Assembly: GCA_947650745.1 (NCBI GenBank) | Contig: CANSWM010000006.1 | Coordinates: 1 to 45,979 of the forward strand | From: an uncultured Clostridium sp. | Lineage (GTDB): Bacteria; Bacillota; Clostridia; TANB77; CAG-508 | Direction: 5' to 3' | Length of the DNA: 45,979 nucleotides | In this document: positions 1 through 9,382 of the stretch, in pieces | Numbering within the stretch: the first letter of the stretch is position 1 | How the letters are laid out: every line of letters starts with the position of its first letter | Notes under the pieces: model-generated | What the model was told of the DNA's origin: nothing | The model's input: only the letters and a program-made list of their open reading frames with translations | Database searches by the model: none | Program-made: the position numbers and the translations under genes

Positions 1-25
1 GTAAAAAATTAGAAAGCTAGGATAT

Positions 26-49
26 AAAGCGTTGTGTGAACAACGCTTT
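26..49. terminator. hairpin, probable terminator of upstream gene
   Basis: Perfect inverted repeat AAAGCGTTG-TGTGAA-CAACGCTTT followed by T-rich sequence. Confidence 0.65.
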
Positions 50-156
50 AACTTTTTACCTCTGAATAGTCAAGATAATAGATTAAGAAAACTTAAAAAT
101 TATTGATAGATAAATATTATATATTATAATAGAAATATAGAGGAGAGTAAATTTAT

Positions 157-432
157 ATGATGTATCCATATGTAAAATATTCAGACGGAACAGAAGTAGT
201 TTTCTCAAATGTGTATTTTGATGATAATGGAAGAGAATGCATTGATATACATTTTGAAAGAGCTACTAAAGATGGATTTGATTCTGTTAGAATAAAGTTA
301 CCAACTTACGAAATAACCGTTTGGGAAGGAAATTACAATGATGAGGAAATTGAATTCTTTAAAAAGGTCGTTGAAAATAGCTCAGACTTGTTTTATAAAT
401 ATGCAAAAGAAGGAGGACTAAAACTTGCCTAG
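157..432 (+). CDS. small hypothetical protein (DUF2442-like context, upstream of DUF4160-like ORF)
   Basis: ORF of 91 aa with upstream GGAG; overlaps next ORF. Confidence 0.6.
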   Translation: MMYPYVKYSDGTEVVFSNVYFDDNGRECIDIHFERATKDGFDSVRIKLPTYEITVWEGNYNDEEIEFFKKVVENSSDLFYKYAKEGGLKLA

Positions 433-515
433 TATTTTTGAAAGTAATCGGATACAAAATTTATTTTTGGTCAAATGATGGTGAAGAACCAGAAGATATA
501 AAATTTTACTGCTAA
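425..515 (+). CDS. DUF4160-like short protein, TTG start, requires +1 shift at CGG 449; C-terminally truncated relative to the family
   Basis: LPSIFESN-(C)-GYKIYFWSNDGEEPEDIKFYC*; resembles the N-terminus of DUF4160 (MPxIFxxxGYKxxFWSNDGEEP). Confidence 0.55.
449..451 (+). other. CGG +1 frameshift site (DUF4160-like)
   Basis: aat CGG ata -> aat (C) gga tac. Confidence 0.6.
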
Positions 516-525
516 AAGCATACTT

Positions 526-571
526 AAATAAAGCCCTTTTTCTAATAAAAAATTTGGGTCTTTATTTTTCT
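526..571. terminator. bidirectional terminator-like hairpin
   Basis: AAATAAAGCCC...GGGTCTTTATTTTT imperfect inverted repeat. Confidence 0.5.
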
Positions 572-789
572 AAATCTTTCTTTGATTGACTGTCTTCATG
601 TTGTTCAATTGATGTACGCATTTCAACATAAAGTTTATTTAAAATTCTTGTTTTTAATTCTGGAGGCATACCGAATATTTCTGCTGGTCTTTTTCCTTCT
701 CTCAATTCTCCTATTATTCTTTTTTCTTGAAAGTTATTATTAGATTGATTTTTTAATCTTTGTTTAAAATTCTTGACGTTTTTGTTCAT
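562..789 (-). CDS. small hypothetical protein
   Basis: 75 aa ORF with GGAGG-like site upstream on minus strand (tcctcc at ~799). Confidence 0.55.
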   Translation of the reverse strand: MNKNVKNFKQRLKNQSNNNFQEKRIIGELREGKRPAEIFGMPPELKTRILNKLYVEMRTSIEQHEDSQSKKDLEK

Positions 790-1066
790 AATATTTTCCT
801 CCTAACATATAAAATTATACCATATATTTACATAAAAAACAAGACTAATATTTAGTTAAAGGTAGACTAAAAATGTTAAACAAAACTAATAAAGAAAATT
901 GGGTATAGCCTACAGTCCTTAATGCTATTTTCGTAAGATATTCTAGTAAAAAATACTAAACTGCTACGAATAGTTACTTTAGATAGCGAAAATTATACTA
1001 TTTTTATTGAAATTTAAATCCATATATGATATAACTAATACAAAACTAAATTAGGAGGAATAAAAA

Positions 1067-1201
1067 ATGGCAAAAGAAAATAAGACAAAAAAACCACTAG
1101 ACAAGAAAAAGCTAATACAAAATATAGTAATACTAATATTAGTAGGAGCAATGTTATTATCAGTTGCAGCAACACTTATATACTATATTATTTCTTTATA
1201 A
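1067..1201 (+). CDS. 44-aa single-TM membrane peptide upstream of cdaA
   Basis: aggaggaataaaaaATG; MAKENKTKKPLDKKKLIQNIVILILVGAMLLSVAATLIYYIISL*. Confidence 0.5.
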   Translation: MAKENKTKKPLDKKKLIQNIVILILVGAMLLSVAATLIYYIISL

Positions 1202-1229
1202 TAAATTATAAAAACAAGGAGGAATATAT

Positions 1230-2138
1230 ATGAACGGTGGAATAATAAATGCTGTGCCTAATAATTTAATAACAGTAATAACAGAATATATGCAAGACTT
1301 ACATGTAAACCCATTAAGAACAGTAGTACTTATATTAGATATATTAATTGTAGTATTATTACTTACAAAATTATTCAAAATAGTAAAAGATTCTAGAGCA
1401 TGGCAATTGCTTAAAGGAATTTGCTTTATTATAATAGCAATGGCAGTAAGCTCATTATTACACTTAGACATATTAAACTATATATTAACCTCTTTTGTAA
1501 CTTATGGAACTGTATTTGTAGTGCTATTCCAACCAGAACTTAGACGCTCTTTAGAGGAACTTCGGAAGTAATAAGTTAACAAGGTTTTTTGGAATAGACA
1601 AAGATATAGAAACTAAAACAAAAGAAGAAATATATAAAATAGCAATAGCAGCATTCGAACTTTCAAAAAACAAAACCGGTGCATTAATTGTAATAGAAAG
1701 AGATATTGAAATAAAAGATATAATAGCAAGTGGAGTTATGATGGATGCAGAAATTTCACCACAATTACTTGTTAATATTTTCGTGCCAAAAACACCACTT
1801 CATGATGGTGCAATAGTAATTAGTGGTGGTAGAATAAAAGCTGCAGCATGCATGCTTCCACTTGCAGGAGATAAAGATATTGCAAGAGAACTTGGAACAA
1901 GACATAGAGCAGCAATACGGAATATCAAAAGAATCAGATGCTATTGCAATTGTTGTATCAGAAGAAACAGGAAAAGTTTCAATTGCAAAAGACCGGAACA
2001 CTTATTGCAGATGTAAAAGAAGAAACATTAAAGAAAATACTTATTAAAAATCTAATAACAAAAAGAAAATTAGAAAATAGAAGAAATAGCATGAATTTAC
2101 TAAGAAAACGTAAAATAGAAAAAACAGAAAATAAATAA
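1230..2138 (+). CDS. cdaA: diadenylate cyclase CdaA (DisA_N domain), three +1 shifts at CGG
   Basis: N-terminal TM region, FQPELRRSLEEL-G-SNKLTRFFGI, DGAIVISGGRI and [47 protein letters not shown]; total length minus 3 nt is divisible by 3. Confidence 0.9.
1563..1565 (+). other. CGG +1 frameshift site 1 in cdaA
   Basis: ctt CGG aag taa -> ctt (C) gga agt aat. Confidence 0.85.
1918..1920 (+). other. CGG +1 frameshift site 2 in cdaA
   Basis: ata CGG aat -> ata (C) gga ata tca. Confidence 0.85.
1994..1996 (+). other. CGG +1 frameshift site 3 in cdaA
   Basis: gac CGG aac -> gac (C) gga aca ctt. Confidence 0.8.
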
Positions 2139-2269
2139 TCCTCTGACTAGCAAACAATTACACTTCTTTCACAAAAAGGGCACAAAAACAGTGTAATATA
2201 ATAATGTGATTTTTAGTAGTAAGAAGGGAGGATATGCTAGTAAATTTTAGCTAGCATACATAAAAAATT

Positions 2270-3481
2270 ATGGAAGAAAACGAAAATACTTTTAAAAGCG
2301 TAAATGTACAAAAGCAAAATAACAATAGTTTTACAAAGTCAATAATATTGCCATTTGTATCAGGAATAATTGGTGCAAGTTTAGTTGTAGGTACATGTTT
2401 TGGAATACCTAAAATAAGAGAAAAAATTTTAAATGATACCGAAGTAACACCCAAATTACCAAACTCTACATCAAATTCAAATAATGTAAATACACAAATA
2501 AATGCAACGGCAGTATCACTTGAAGGATATTCAGAAACTGCTATGGGTGTTGCAGATAAAGTGTTACCATCAATTGTTGGTATTGAAATAGAATATGGAG
2601 TAAATTCTTTCTTTGGAATGAGCACAGCAAAAGCAACAGGTTCTGGAATAATTATATCAGAAGATGGGTATATATTAACAAATAATCACGTAGTAAGTGC
2701 TTCATCTGGTAGCTCTTCATATTATGAAATATCAAATGCTGTATCAATAAAGGTAACTTTATATAATGATGATACAACTTATGATGCTAAAATAATAGGA
2801 AAAGATAACCAAACAGACCTTGCTGTTATAAAAATAGAAAAAGAAGGATTAAAAAAGGCAGAGCTTGGAGATTCTAACAGCGTAAGAGTTGGGGAGTTTG
2901 CTATGGCAGTAGGATGCCCACTTGGACTAAATACAACTGTTACATCAGGAATTATAAGTGCTGTTAATAGAACAATAACAACATCTGATAATGAGACATA
3001 TGTTGTTATGCAAACAGATGCTGCAATAAATTCAGGAAACAGCGGAGGAGCACTTGTAAATAGCAAAGGTGAAGTAATAGGAATAAATACACTAAAACTT
3101 TCAGGAACAGGAGTAGAGGGAATTGGGTTTGCAATACCAATAAATTCTACAACAGATGTTGTATCTCAACTAATAGAACATAACAAAGTATTAAGACCAT
3201 ATATCGGAATAGAAGGACTTACAGTAGATGAAAGCATGGCAAGACAATATAATCTAGTAGAAGGTGTTTATGTTAGAAAAGTAGAAGACTTTACAGCTGC
3301 ACAAAAAGCAGGACTAAAAGTAGGAGACGTAATAACAGAAGTAGAAGGGAAAAAAGTCACTAAAGTAGATGAGATAAATGAAATAAAAAATACAAAAAAT
3401 ATAGGAGAAAAAATAACTTTAAAAGTTTATAGAGATAAAAAATATAACACAGTAGAATTAACCCTTGAAGAGCAACCTTAG
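2270..3481 (+). CDS. htrA: HtrA/DegP-like S1C serine protease with PDZ domain
   Basis: TNNHVV, TDLAVIK, GNSGGALVNSKGEVIGIN; C-terminal PDZ. Confidence 0.92.
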   Translation: MEENENTFKSVNVQKQNNNSFTKSIILPFVSGIIGASLVVGTCFGIPKIREKILNDTEVTPKLPNSTSNSNNVNTQINATAVSLEGYSETAMGVADKVLPSIVGIEIEYGVNSFFGMSTAKATGSGIIISEDGYILTNNHVVSASSGSSSYYEISNAVSIKVTLYNDDTTYDAKIIGKDNQTDLAVIKIEKEGLKKAELGDSNSVRVGEFAMAVGCPLGLNTTVTSGIISAVNRTITTSDNETYVVMQTDAAINSGNSGGALVNSKGEVIGINTLKLSGTGVEGIGFAIPINSTTDVVSQLIEHNKVLRPYIGIEGLTVDESMARQYNLVEGVYVRKVEDFTAAQKAGLKVGDVITEVEGKKVTKVDEINEIKNTKNIGEKITLKVYRDKKYNTVELTLEEQP

Positions 3482-3496
3482 AAAGGAGATATTAAA

Positions 3497-4216
3497 ATGA
3501 CACCGCATAATGAAGCAAATTTAGGAGAAATTGCAAAGACCGTTATAATGGCAGGAGACCCTCTAAGAGTAAAATATATAGCAGAAAATTATTTAACTGA
3601 TTATAAAATAGTAAACCAAGTAAGAGGCATATATTGTTACACAGGAAAGTATAAAGATAAAGAAATTTCTGTTATGGCACATGGTATGGGAATACCGAGT
3701 ATGGGAATATATTCTTATGAATTATTTCACTTTTACAATGTAGAAACAATTATAAGGATAGGCTCTTGTGGAGCACTAAAAGATACACTAAATCTAAATG
3801 ACATAATATTAGTAGATGGTTCTTATACAGAAAGTAATTATGCGTATAATTTTGATAATAAGCATTTATCTATTGCATATTCAAGTAAAGATATAAATAA
3901 AATAATTGAAGATGTAGCAAAAGAAAAAGGTATTAAATATAAAAAAGGAAACACACTTTGTAATGAATGCTTTGATTTATATATGCCTGATAAAGAAGAA
4001 ATTATAAAACGTGCACCAAAAGAAATAGAATTGATTGCAGCTGAAATGGAAGCTTTTGCACTATTTTATAATGCAAAAAGAGAAGGAAAAAAATCAGCAT
4101 GCTTACTTACAGTAGTAGATGTACCAAAAGAAGCAAAAGGGCTTACAGCAGAAGAAAGACAAACTTCATTAAATAATATGATTGAAATCGCTTTAAATGC
4201 GGCAATAAAATTATAA
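3497..4216 (+). CDS. deoD: purine-nucleoside phosphorylase (DeoD-type)
   Basis: MTPHNEANLGEIAKTVIMAGDPLRVKYIAE, RIGSCGAL, AAEMEAFALF. Confidence 0.92.
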   Translation: MTPHNEANLGEIAKTVIMAGDPLRVKYIAENYLTDYKIVNQVRGIYCYTGKYKDKEISVMAHGMGIPSMGIYSYELFHFYNVETIIRIGSCGALKDTLNLNDIILVDGSYTESNYAYNFDNKHLSIAYSSKDINKIIEDVAKEKGIKYKKGNTLCNECFDLYMPDKEEIIKRAPKEIELIAAEMEAFALFYNAKREGKKSACLLTVVDVPKEAKGLTAEERQTSLNNMIEIALNAAIKL

Positions 4217-4234
4217 AAAAAGGGGAATAAAAAC

Positions 4235-5158
4235 ATGGAAAAAGTACTAATATTTGGACATAAAAATCCAGACACAGATTCAATAACATCAAGTATTGTT
4301 ATGGAAAACTTAGAAAAGAAACTAGGAAATTTAGATGCAAAGGCATATAAGTTAGGCAAAGTAAATAAAGAAACAGAATTTGTTTTAAATTATTTTAATG
4401 TAGAAGAACCAGAAACATTAGAAAAAATAGAAGAAAATGCAAATGTAATTTTAGTAGACCATAACACTTTTTCACAAAGTATTGAGAAAATAGAAAGTGC
4501 AAACATATTGAAGGTAATAGACCATCATTGCATTTCAGGATTTGAAACAAAAAATCCACTATTTTATATGGCAGAACCAGTAGGCTGCACACAAACTATA
4601 CTTTATTCTTTGTATAAACAAAACAATGTAGACATAGATAAAAGACTTGCAGGGCTTATGGCAAGTGCAATTATTTCAGATACATTATTATTTAAATCAC
4701 CTACATGCACTAAAAAAGATATAGAAGTATGCAAAGAACTTACAGAAATTGCTAAGATAGATTTAGAAAGCTATGGAATGGAAATGCTAAAGGCAGGAAC
4801 AGATTTAAGTGAGTTTTCACCAGAAGAGATAATAAGTATAGATTCTAAAAAAATAGAGTCAAATGGAGTAAATATACAAGTTGCACAGGTAAATACTGCA
4901 TGTATAGAAGATGTATTAAAAATGCAAGATAAACTAGAAAGTGCAATGAATAATTTTATAAAAGAAAATGGAATAAACATATTTATGCTTTTAATTACTG
5001 ATATAGTAAATAGTAATTCAGAGGCAATAGTTTTAGGAGATAAAAAAGAAATTGCAGAGAAATCTTTTGGAAATAAAATAGAAAACAATAGAATATTCTT
5101 AAAAGGTGTAGTATCTAGAAAAAAACAAGTATTTCCAGTACTTATGGAAAATGCTTAA
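4235..5158 (+). CDS. ppaC: manganese-dependent inorganic pyrophosphatase (DHH/DHHA2)
   Basis: FGHKNPDTDSITSSI, VDHNTFSQS, VIDHH, EPVGCTQTI. Confidence 0.92.
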   Translation: MEKVLIFGHKNPDTDSITSSIVMENLEKKLGNLDAKAYKLGKVNKETEFVLNYFNVEEPETLEKIEENANVILVDHNTFSQSIEKIESANILKVIDHHCISGFETKNPLFYMAEPVGCTQTILYSLYKQNNVDIDKRLAGLMASAIISDTLLFKSPTCTKKDIEVCKELTEIAKIDLESYGMEMLKAGTDLSEFSPEEIISIDSKKIESNGVNIQVAQVNTACIEDVLKMQDKLESAMNNFIKENGINIFMLLITDIVNSNSEAIVLGDKKEIAEKSFGNKIENNRIFLKGVVSRKKQVFPVLMENA

Positions 5159-5179
5159 AATACATAGGAGGAAAAATAA

Positions 5180-6485
5180 ATGCCAAATATTAAACTTGAC
5201 TTTAAACATGCAAATGTAAGCATGGAGAAGATTTTAGACTATAAAGAAGAAGTTAAAGAAATTGATAAAAAGTTACGCGAAAACCCAAATGACCCAAATG
5301 AATTTTTAGGTTGGGTAGAACTTCCAACTAATTATGATAAAGAAGAATTTGCAAGAATAAAAACTGCTGCAAAAGATATTAGTGAGAAATCAGAAGTTTT
5401 TGTATGTATTGGAATAGGTGGATCTTACTTAGGAGCAAAAGCTGTAATTGATAGCTTGACTAGTACGTTTTATAACTATAAAAAGCAAAATACTCCACAA
5501 ATCTTATATGCAGGAAATAATATAAGTCCAACATATTTAAATGAATTAATAGAATTAATTGGAGATAGAGACTTTTCTATAAATGTTATTTCAAAATCAG
5601 GTACAACAACAGAGCCTGCAATAGCATTTAGAATATTTAGAGAAATTTTAGAAAATAAATATGGAGTAGATGAAGCAAGAAAAAGAATATATGTTACAAC
5701 AGATAAATCAAAGGGGGCACTAAAAGAATTATCAAAAGAAGAAGGATATGAAACTTTTGTAGTTCCAGATAATATTGGAGGAAGATATTCTGTGCTTACG
5801 GCAGTGCGGACTTTTACCAATTGCCGTAGCAGGTATAAATATTGATGAGTTAATGGCAGGAGCTAGATTTGCGCAAGATAAATATGCAGATAGTGATTTA
5901 AAATATAATGAATGTTATCAATATGCTGTTCTAAGAAATGTTTTGCATAGAAATCAAAAAGAAATAGAAATTTTAGTAAATTATGAGCCTAAATTACACT
6001 ATTTTACAGAATGGTGGAAGCAGCTTTTCGGAGAAAGTGAAGGTAAAATGGGAAGAGGAATTTTCCCAGCAGGAGTAGATTTTACAACTGATTTACATTC
6101 AATGGGGCAATATATTCAAGATGGAAAAAGACATCTTTTTGAAACAGTAATAAATATAGAAGAATCAACTTCAGATGTTACAATTAAAGAAGATGAGGAT
6201 AACTTAGATGGATTAAATTATTTGGCTGGAAAGACAATGGGTTTTGTAAATAAAAAAGCTATGGAAGGTACAATAGAAGCACATGTAAGTGGCGATGTTC
6301 CAAATATATTAATCAATATAGATAAATTAGATGAGAAAGTAGTAGGACATTTAATATATTTCTTTGAGCTTGCATGTGCAATGTCAGGAAATATTTTAGG
6401 AGTAAATCCATTTAATCAACCAGGTGTAGAAGAATATAAAAAGAATATGTTTAGACTACTTGGAAAACCAGGATATGAAGTTTAA
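5180..6485 (+). CDS. pgi: glucose-6-phosphate isomerase, one +1 shift at CGG 5807
   Basis: [47 protein letters not shown] across the shift; the second half continues to the natural end. Confidence 0.93.
5807..5809 (+). other. CGG +1 frameshift site in pgi
   Basis: gtg CGG act -> gtg (C) gga ctt tta. Confidence 0.88.
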
Positions 6486-6487
6486 AA

Positions 6488-6515
6488 AAATAAAGAGGGG
6501 ATATCCTCTTTATTT
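6488..6515. terminator. rho-independent terminator after pgi
   Basis: AAATAAAGAGG-GGATAT-CCTCTTTATTT perfect inverted repeat plus T tract. Confidence 0.85.
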
Positions 6516-6527
6516 TTTATCTTAAAC

Positions 6528-6812
6528 CTAACCATTTTTACTTAAATATCTACTTACATTTCTTGTACTAATTCCAGTATTTATAGAAATACTGTGAACA
6601 GAATTACTTTCAGAACTATTTTCAACATAGTCTTTAAACTTTACAAATTCTAATCTATCTTTAGGCATACAAGCCTCGCAAATTTCTCCAGCTGTTACAA
6701 AAAAAGAACCACAACGTGCACATCTCTTAAATTCCATAGCATACCTCCATTTTGAGCAACAAACTTGCTCATGAAAAATTATTTTAAATAATTTTATCAC
6801 ATAATTTGACAA
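6528..6812 (-). CDS. small zinc-ribbon/helix-turn-helix protein (start possibly internal at MEFKRCARCG)
   Basis: CARCGSFFVTAGEICEAC and C-terminal helical region TGISTRNVSRYLSK. Confidence 0.7.
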   Translation of the reverse strand: MSNYVIKLFKIIFHEQVCCSKWRYAMEFKRCARCGSFFVTAGEICEACMPKDRLEFVKFKDYVENSSESNSVHSISINTGISTRNVSRYLSKNG

Positions 6813-6903
6813 AATAAAATACTTTTTTAAAAAATTTTTTTGTTTATTTTTTTTTAAAATGGAGATAATATTAATACAAAAAAATGTAGGAGGTATCTTG
6901 AAA

Positions 6904-7083
6904 ATGGATAAAAATCAAAAAATCAATTGTACAGTTCATAGCTGCAAATTCAATAATTGCGATAAAGAAGAATGTAAATTAAATCAAATAACAGTAGAAC
7001 CAATAGACGAATGCGAAACTTGCACACCAGATGAATCAATGTGTGGAAGCTATGAATACGAAGAAAATGGAGAAGAAGAATAA
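6904..7083 (+). CDS. DUF1540-like small Cys-rich protein
   Basis: INCTVHSCKFNNCDKEECKLNQITVEP...C..C pattern. Confidence 0.75.
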   Translation: MDKNQKINCTVHSCKFNNCDKEECKLNQITVEPIDECETCTPDESMCGSYEYEENGEEE

Positions 7084-7094
7084 CAAAACCAAAA

Positions 7095-7121
7095 TAACTG
7101 CCTTTATTTATGAGGCAGTTA
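7095..7121. terminator. bidirectional terminator
   Basis: AACTGCCT...AGGCAGTT inverted repeat flanked by A/T tracts. Confidence 0.7.
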
Positions 7122-7957
7122 TTTCTTTTCCTTTTAAATAATTCAATATTCCACTATGAGACTTAAAATCAAACACAATTTTATAAGCAAAAAGCTCTTG
7201 AGTATTCTTCTTAAATTTTTTATTAACCTGATTATTTCCATACTTTCCGGTCTCCAATAATTGGAAAACCAATATGTGCTAAATGAGCACGAATTTGATG
7301 AGTTCGTCCAGTATGAAGCACAACTTCTAAAGTAGATGTATTTTCTAATAAATCCTCTTCCAAAACTGTATATTCTGTTATAATCTTTTTATAACCCATT
7401 TCAAAACTATCACGAACAAATACTAGAGATTTTTTTGTATCCTTAAACAAATATGCTTCCAAAACAGCATGTTTAATTTTAGGAACACCATAAACTTTAC
7501 ATTTATAATATTTAGTAATTTCTTTAGATTTAAACTTTTCAAGTAAAATATTTAAAACAGACTCAGATTTAGCAAAAATAACAAGACCACAAGTATTTCT
7601 ATCTAATCTATGGCAAGGGCTTAAACTGTAACCTTGTGAATTTAAAATAGATGTTAAAGAGTTTTCTCCTGTAACTTCAATACCCTTTTGTTTATTTGCA
7701 ATTAAAATATTATCATCTTCATAAACAAGACTAAATAAATTATCCAAAGGGAATAAATATTTATCTAATATAAATATTTTAATCTCATCTCCAGAATAAA
7801 TTGTAACATTTTCAGAAACTTTTACATTATTTATTCTTATATCTTTTTTTCTAAGTGACTTATAAAAAACACTTTGCGGAGCATTTGGAAACTCACTAAG
7901 AAGATATGAAACTAATTTTTTACCATTAAATTTATTATTTACAATTAAAATTCTCAA
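7108..7957 (-). CDS. RluA/RluD-family 23S rRNA pseudouridine synthase, one +1 shift at CGG (minus strand, 7249-7247)
   Basis: HRLDRNTCGLVIFAKS, HTGRTHQIRAHLAHIGFPIIGD-G-KYGNNQVNKKFKKNTQELFAYKIVFDF...; unshifted ORF stops 5 codons after GDR. Confidence 0.88.
7247..7249 (-). other. CGG +1 frameshift site in RluD-like gene (minus strand)
   Basis: gac CGG aaa -> gac (C) gga aag tat. Confidence 0.88.
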
Positions 7958-8181
7958 AATAAGAAAACCCCCTCATTGTAAAATAATTATACAAGAAAAA
8001 AAGAGAAAACACAACTTATTTTGCAGACGAACTTTTGGGGACGGCTCCAAAAAGTTTACAAACAAATTATGCAAACTAGTTATATCATAAAACCCCTTAT
8101 AATATTGAGAAGAAACATAAGCAAAATATATAATAAAACAGTAAGTTAAACAAAGAACGAAAGAAAGAGGGGAAAAGTTAA

Positions 8182-8262
8182 ATGAAAAGAAAAGAAGAAG
8201 GAATAACACTAGTAGCATTTGCTATTAGTAGGAAATGCGTTCGATATGAGGAAAGAGCTTGA
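8182..8262 (+). pseudogene. truncated type IV pilin-like N-terminus
   Basis: MKRKEEGITLVAFAI resembles a prepilin cleavage/N-methylation motif (G|ITLVA...), then the hydrophobic helix is lost. Confidence 0.4.
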
Positions 8263-8427
8263 AAACCATGTGAGAGAAGAGAAAAAGAGAGAAAAGTTTA
8301 GCCGAGTTGAAGTAAAAGTTTACATGAATATGGTGTAAAATTGATAAAAAAATCAAAAAGTAGAATTGTTATCTTAAAAAAATTGTAATAACATTATAGT
8401 ATAAAAAATGAAAAGGAGCGATTCTAT

Positions 8428-8570
8428 ATGAAAAAATAAAAGCGAAATTAAGTGCTAGGGATGAAAAGTTAATTATACAAGCATTAGTCGAAAAGAGAAA
8501 TAATCAACTAAAACAAAATAGACCAACAGAGCCAATAAATGAATTACTAATAAAACTAATCGAAAATTAA
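8428..8570 (+). CDS. small ICE protein; needs a -1 shift at ATG-AAAAAA
   Basis: aaaggagcgattctatATG AAA AAA then frame -1: IKAKLSARDEKLIIQALVEKRNNQLKQNRPTEPINELLIKLIEN*. Confidence 0.45.
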
Positions 8571-8640
8571 ATACATAACTAAAAAGTCAATCAAAAAGGT
8601 TGGCTTTTTTTAGTGGAAAAAATATAAGGAGGGAGAGAAT

Positions 8641-8940
8641 TTGAAAAATCAAGAAGCAATAGATTATCTAAACAATTTGCAGCAAGGAATGTTTTGTACT
8701 GTCAATATACCAATATGTAATGATAAAGAAAAAATACCGATTACTGTTATGTATATGGGCAAAGACAAAGACGGCAGATATAATTTTATTGATACAGGTA
8801 GATTCATAATGAGTAAAGAGTTTATTGAAAATAAGGCTATTTCAATAGATAAGAGTTTTGATGAAGATAAAGCTTTTGAGATATACTCTAAAGTTCGTAT
8901 GCAACCTAATAAAAACAAGAATAAAGAAAGGGCAAGGTAA
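8641..8940 (+). CDS. hypothetical ICE protein
   Basis: 99 aa ORF, TTG start after GGAGGGAG. Confidence 0.6.
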   Translation: MKNQEAIDYLNNLQQGMFCTVNIPICNDKEKIPITVMYMGKDKDGRYNFIDTGRFIMSKEFIENKAISIDKSFDEDKAFEIYSKVRMQPNKNKNKERAR

Positions 8941-8944
8941 AATA

Positions 8945-9292
8945 ATGAAAGATAATCAAACATTAGAATATCATGAAAAACAACAATTTAATAGCGAAAA
9001 TTTACAACAATATGATAATGAGGGACAAAGATACTTTTTGGCTTATTTATTAAGAAAGGGTTATAATTTGGAAATAAAAGAGAGCAAAATAATTTTCAAA
9101 GATATAACATCTGAAGAAAAAGTAAAAGAAATGATAGAGCATTATAATAATGAAAGCAGAATAGATAACCTTAATGTTAAAAGACAATGTATAAGAGAAG
9201 CAAGAGCAATAGGATTAGAAGAATATAGCCAAATGGTAGATAAAAAATTAAGAAATTTAAACCAAAAGGAAAGGGAAAAAACAGAGAGATAA
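8945..9292 (+). CDS. hypothetical ICE protein
   Basis: MKDNQTLEYHEKQQFNSENL...; overlaps end of previous gene region. Confidence 0.6.
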   Translation: MKDNQTLEYHEKQQFNSENLQQYDNEGQRYFLAYLLRKGYNLEIKESKIIFKDITSEEKVKEMIEHYNNESRIDNLNVKRQCIREARAIGLEEYSQMVDKKLRNLNQKEREKTER

Positions 9293-9300
9293 TTTTTATA

Positions 9301-9331
9301 AACAAGTCGACCTAGGTTGATTTGTTTTTTA
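9301..9331. terminator. terminator-like hairpin
   Basis: AACAAGTCGACC...GGTTGATTTGTTTTTT imperfect inverted repeat. Confidence 0.5.
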
Positions 9332-9382
9332 CATAGTCATCATTATAGATGGCTAATTTTTATGAAAGGAGGTTTAAAAGAA

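Noticed and set aside
900-1060. Possible riboswitch upstream of the cdaA operon (attttcg...cgaaaat)
   Set aside because: Only weak partial pairing by eye; no recognisable c-di-AMP riboswitch core.
7973-8218. Minus-strand ORF MLLVLFLLLFF...
   Set aside because: Reverse complement of A/G-rich intergenic/pilin leader sequence; no start context.
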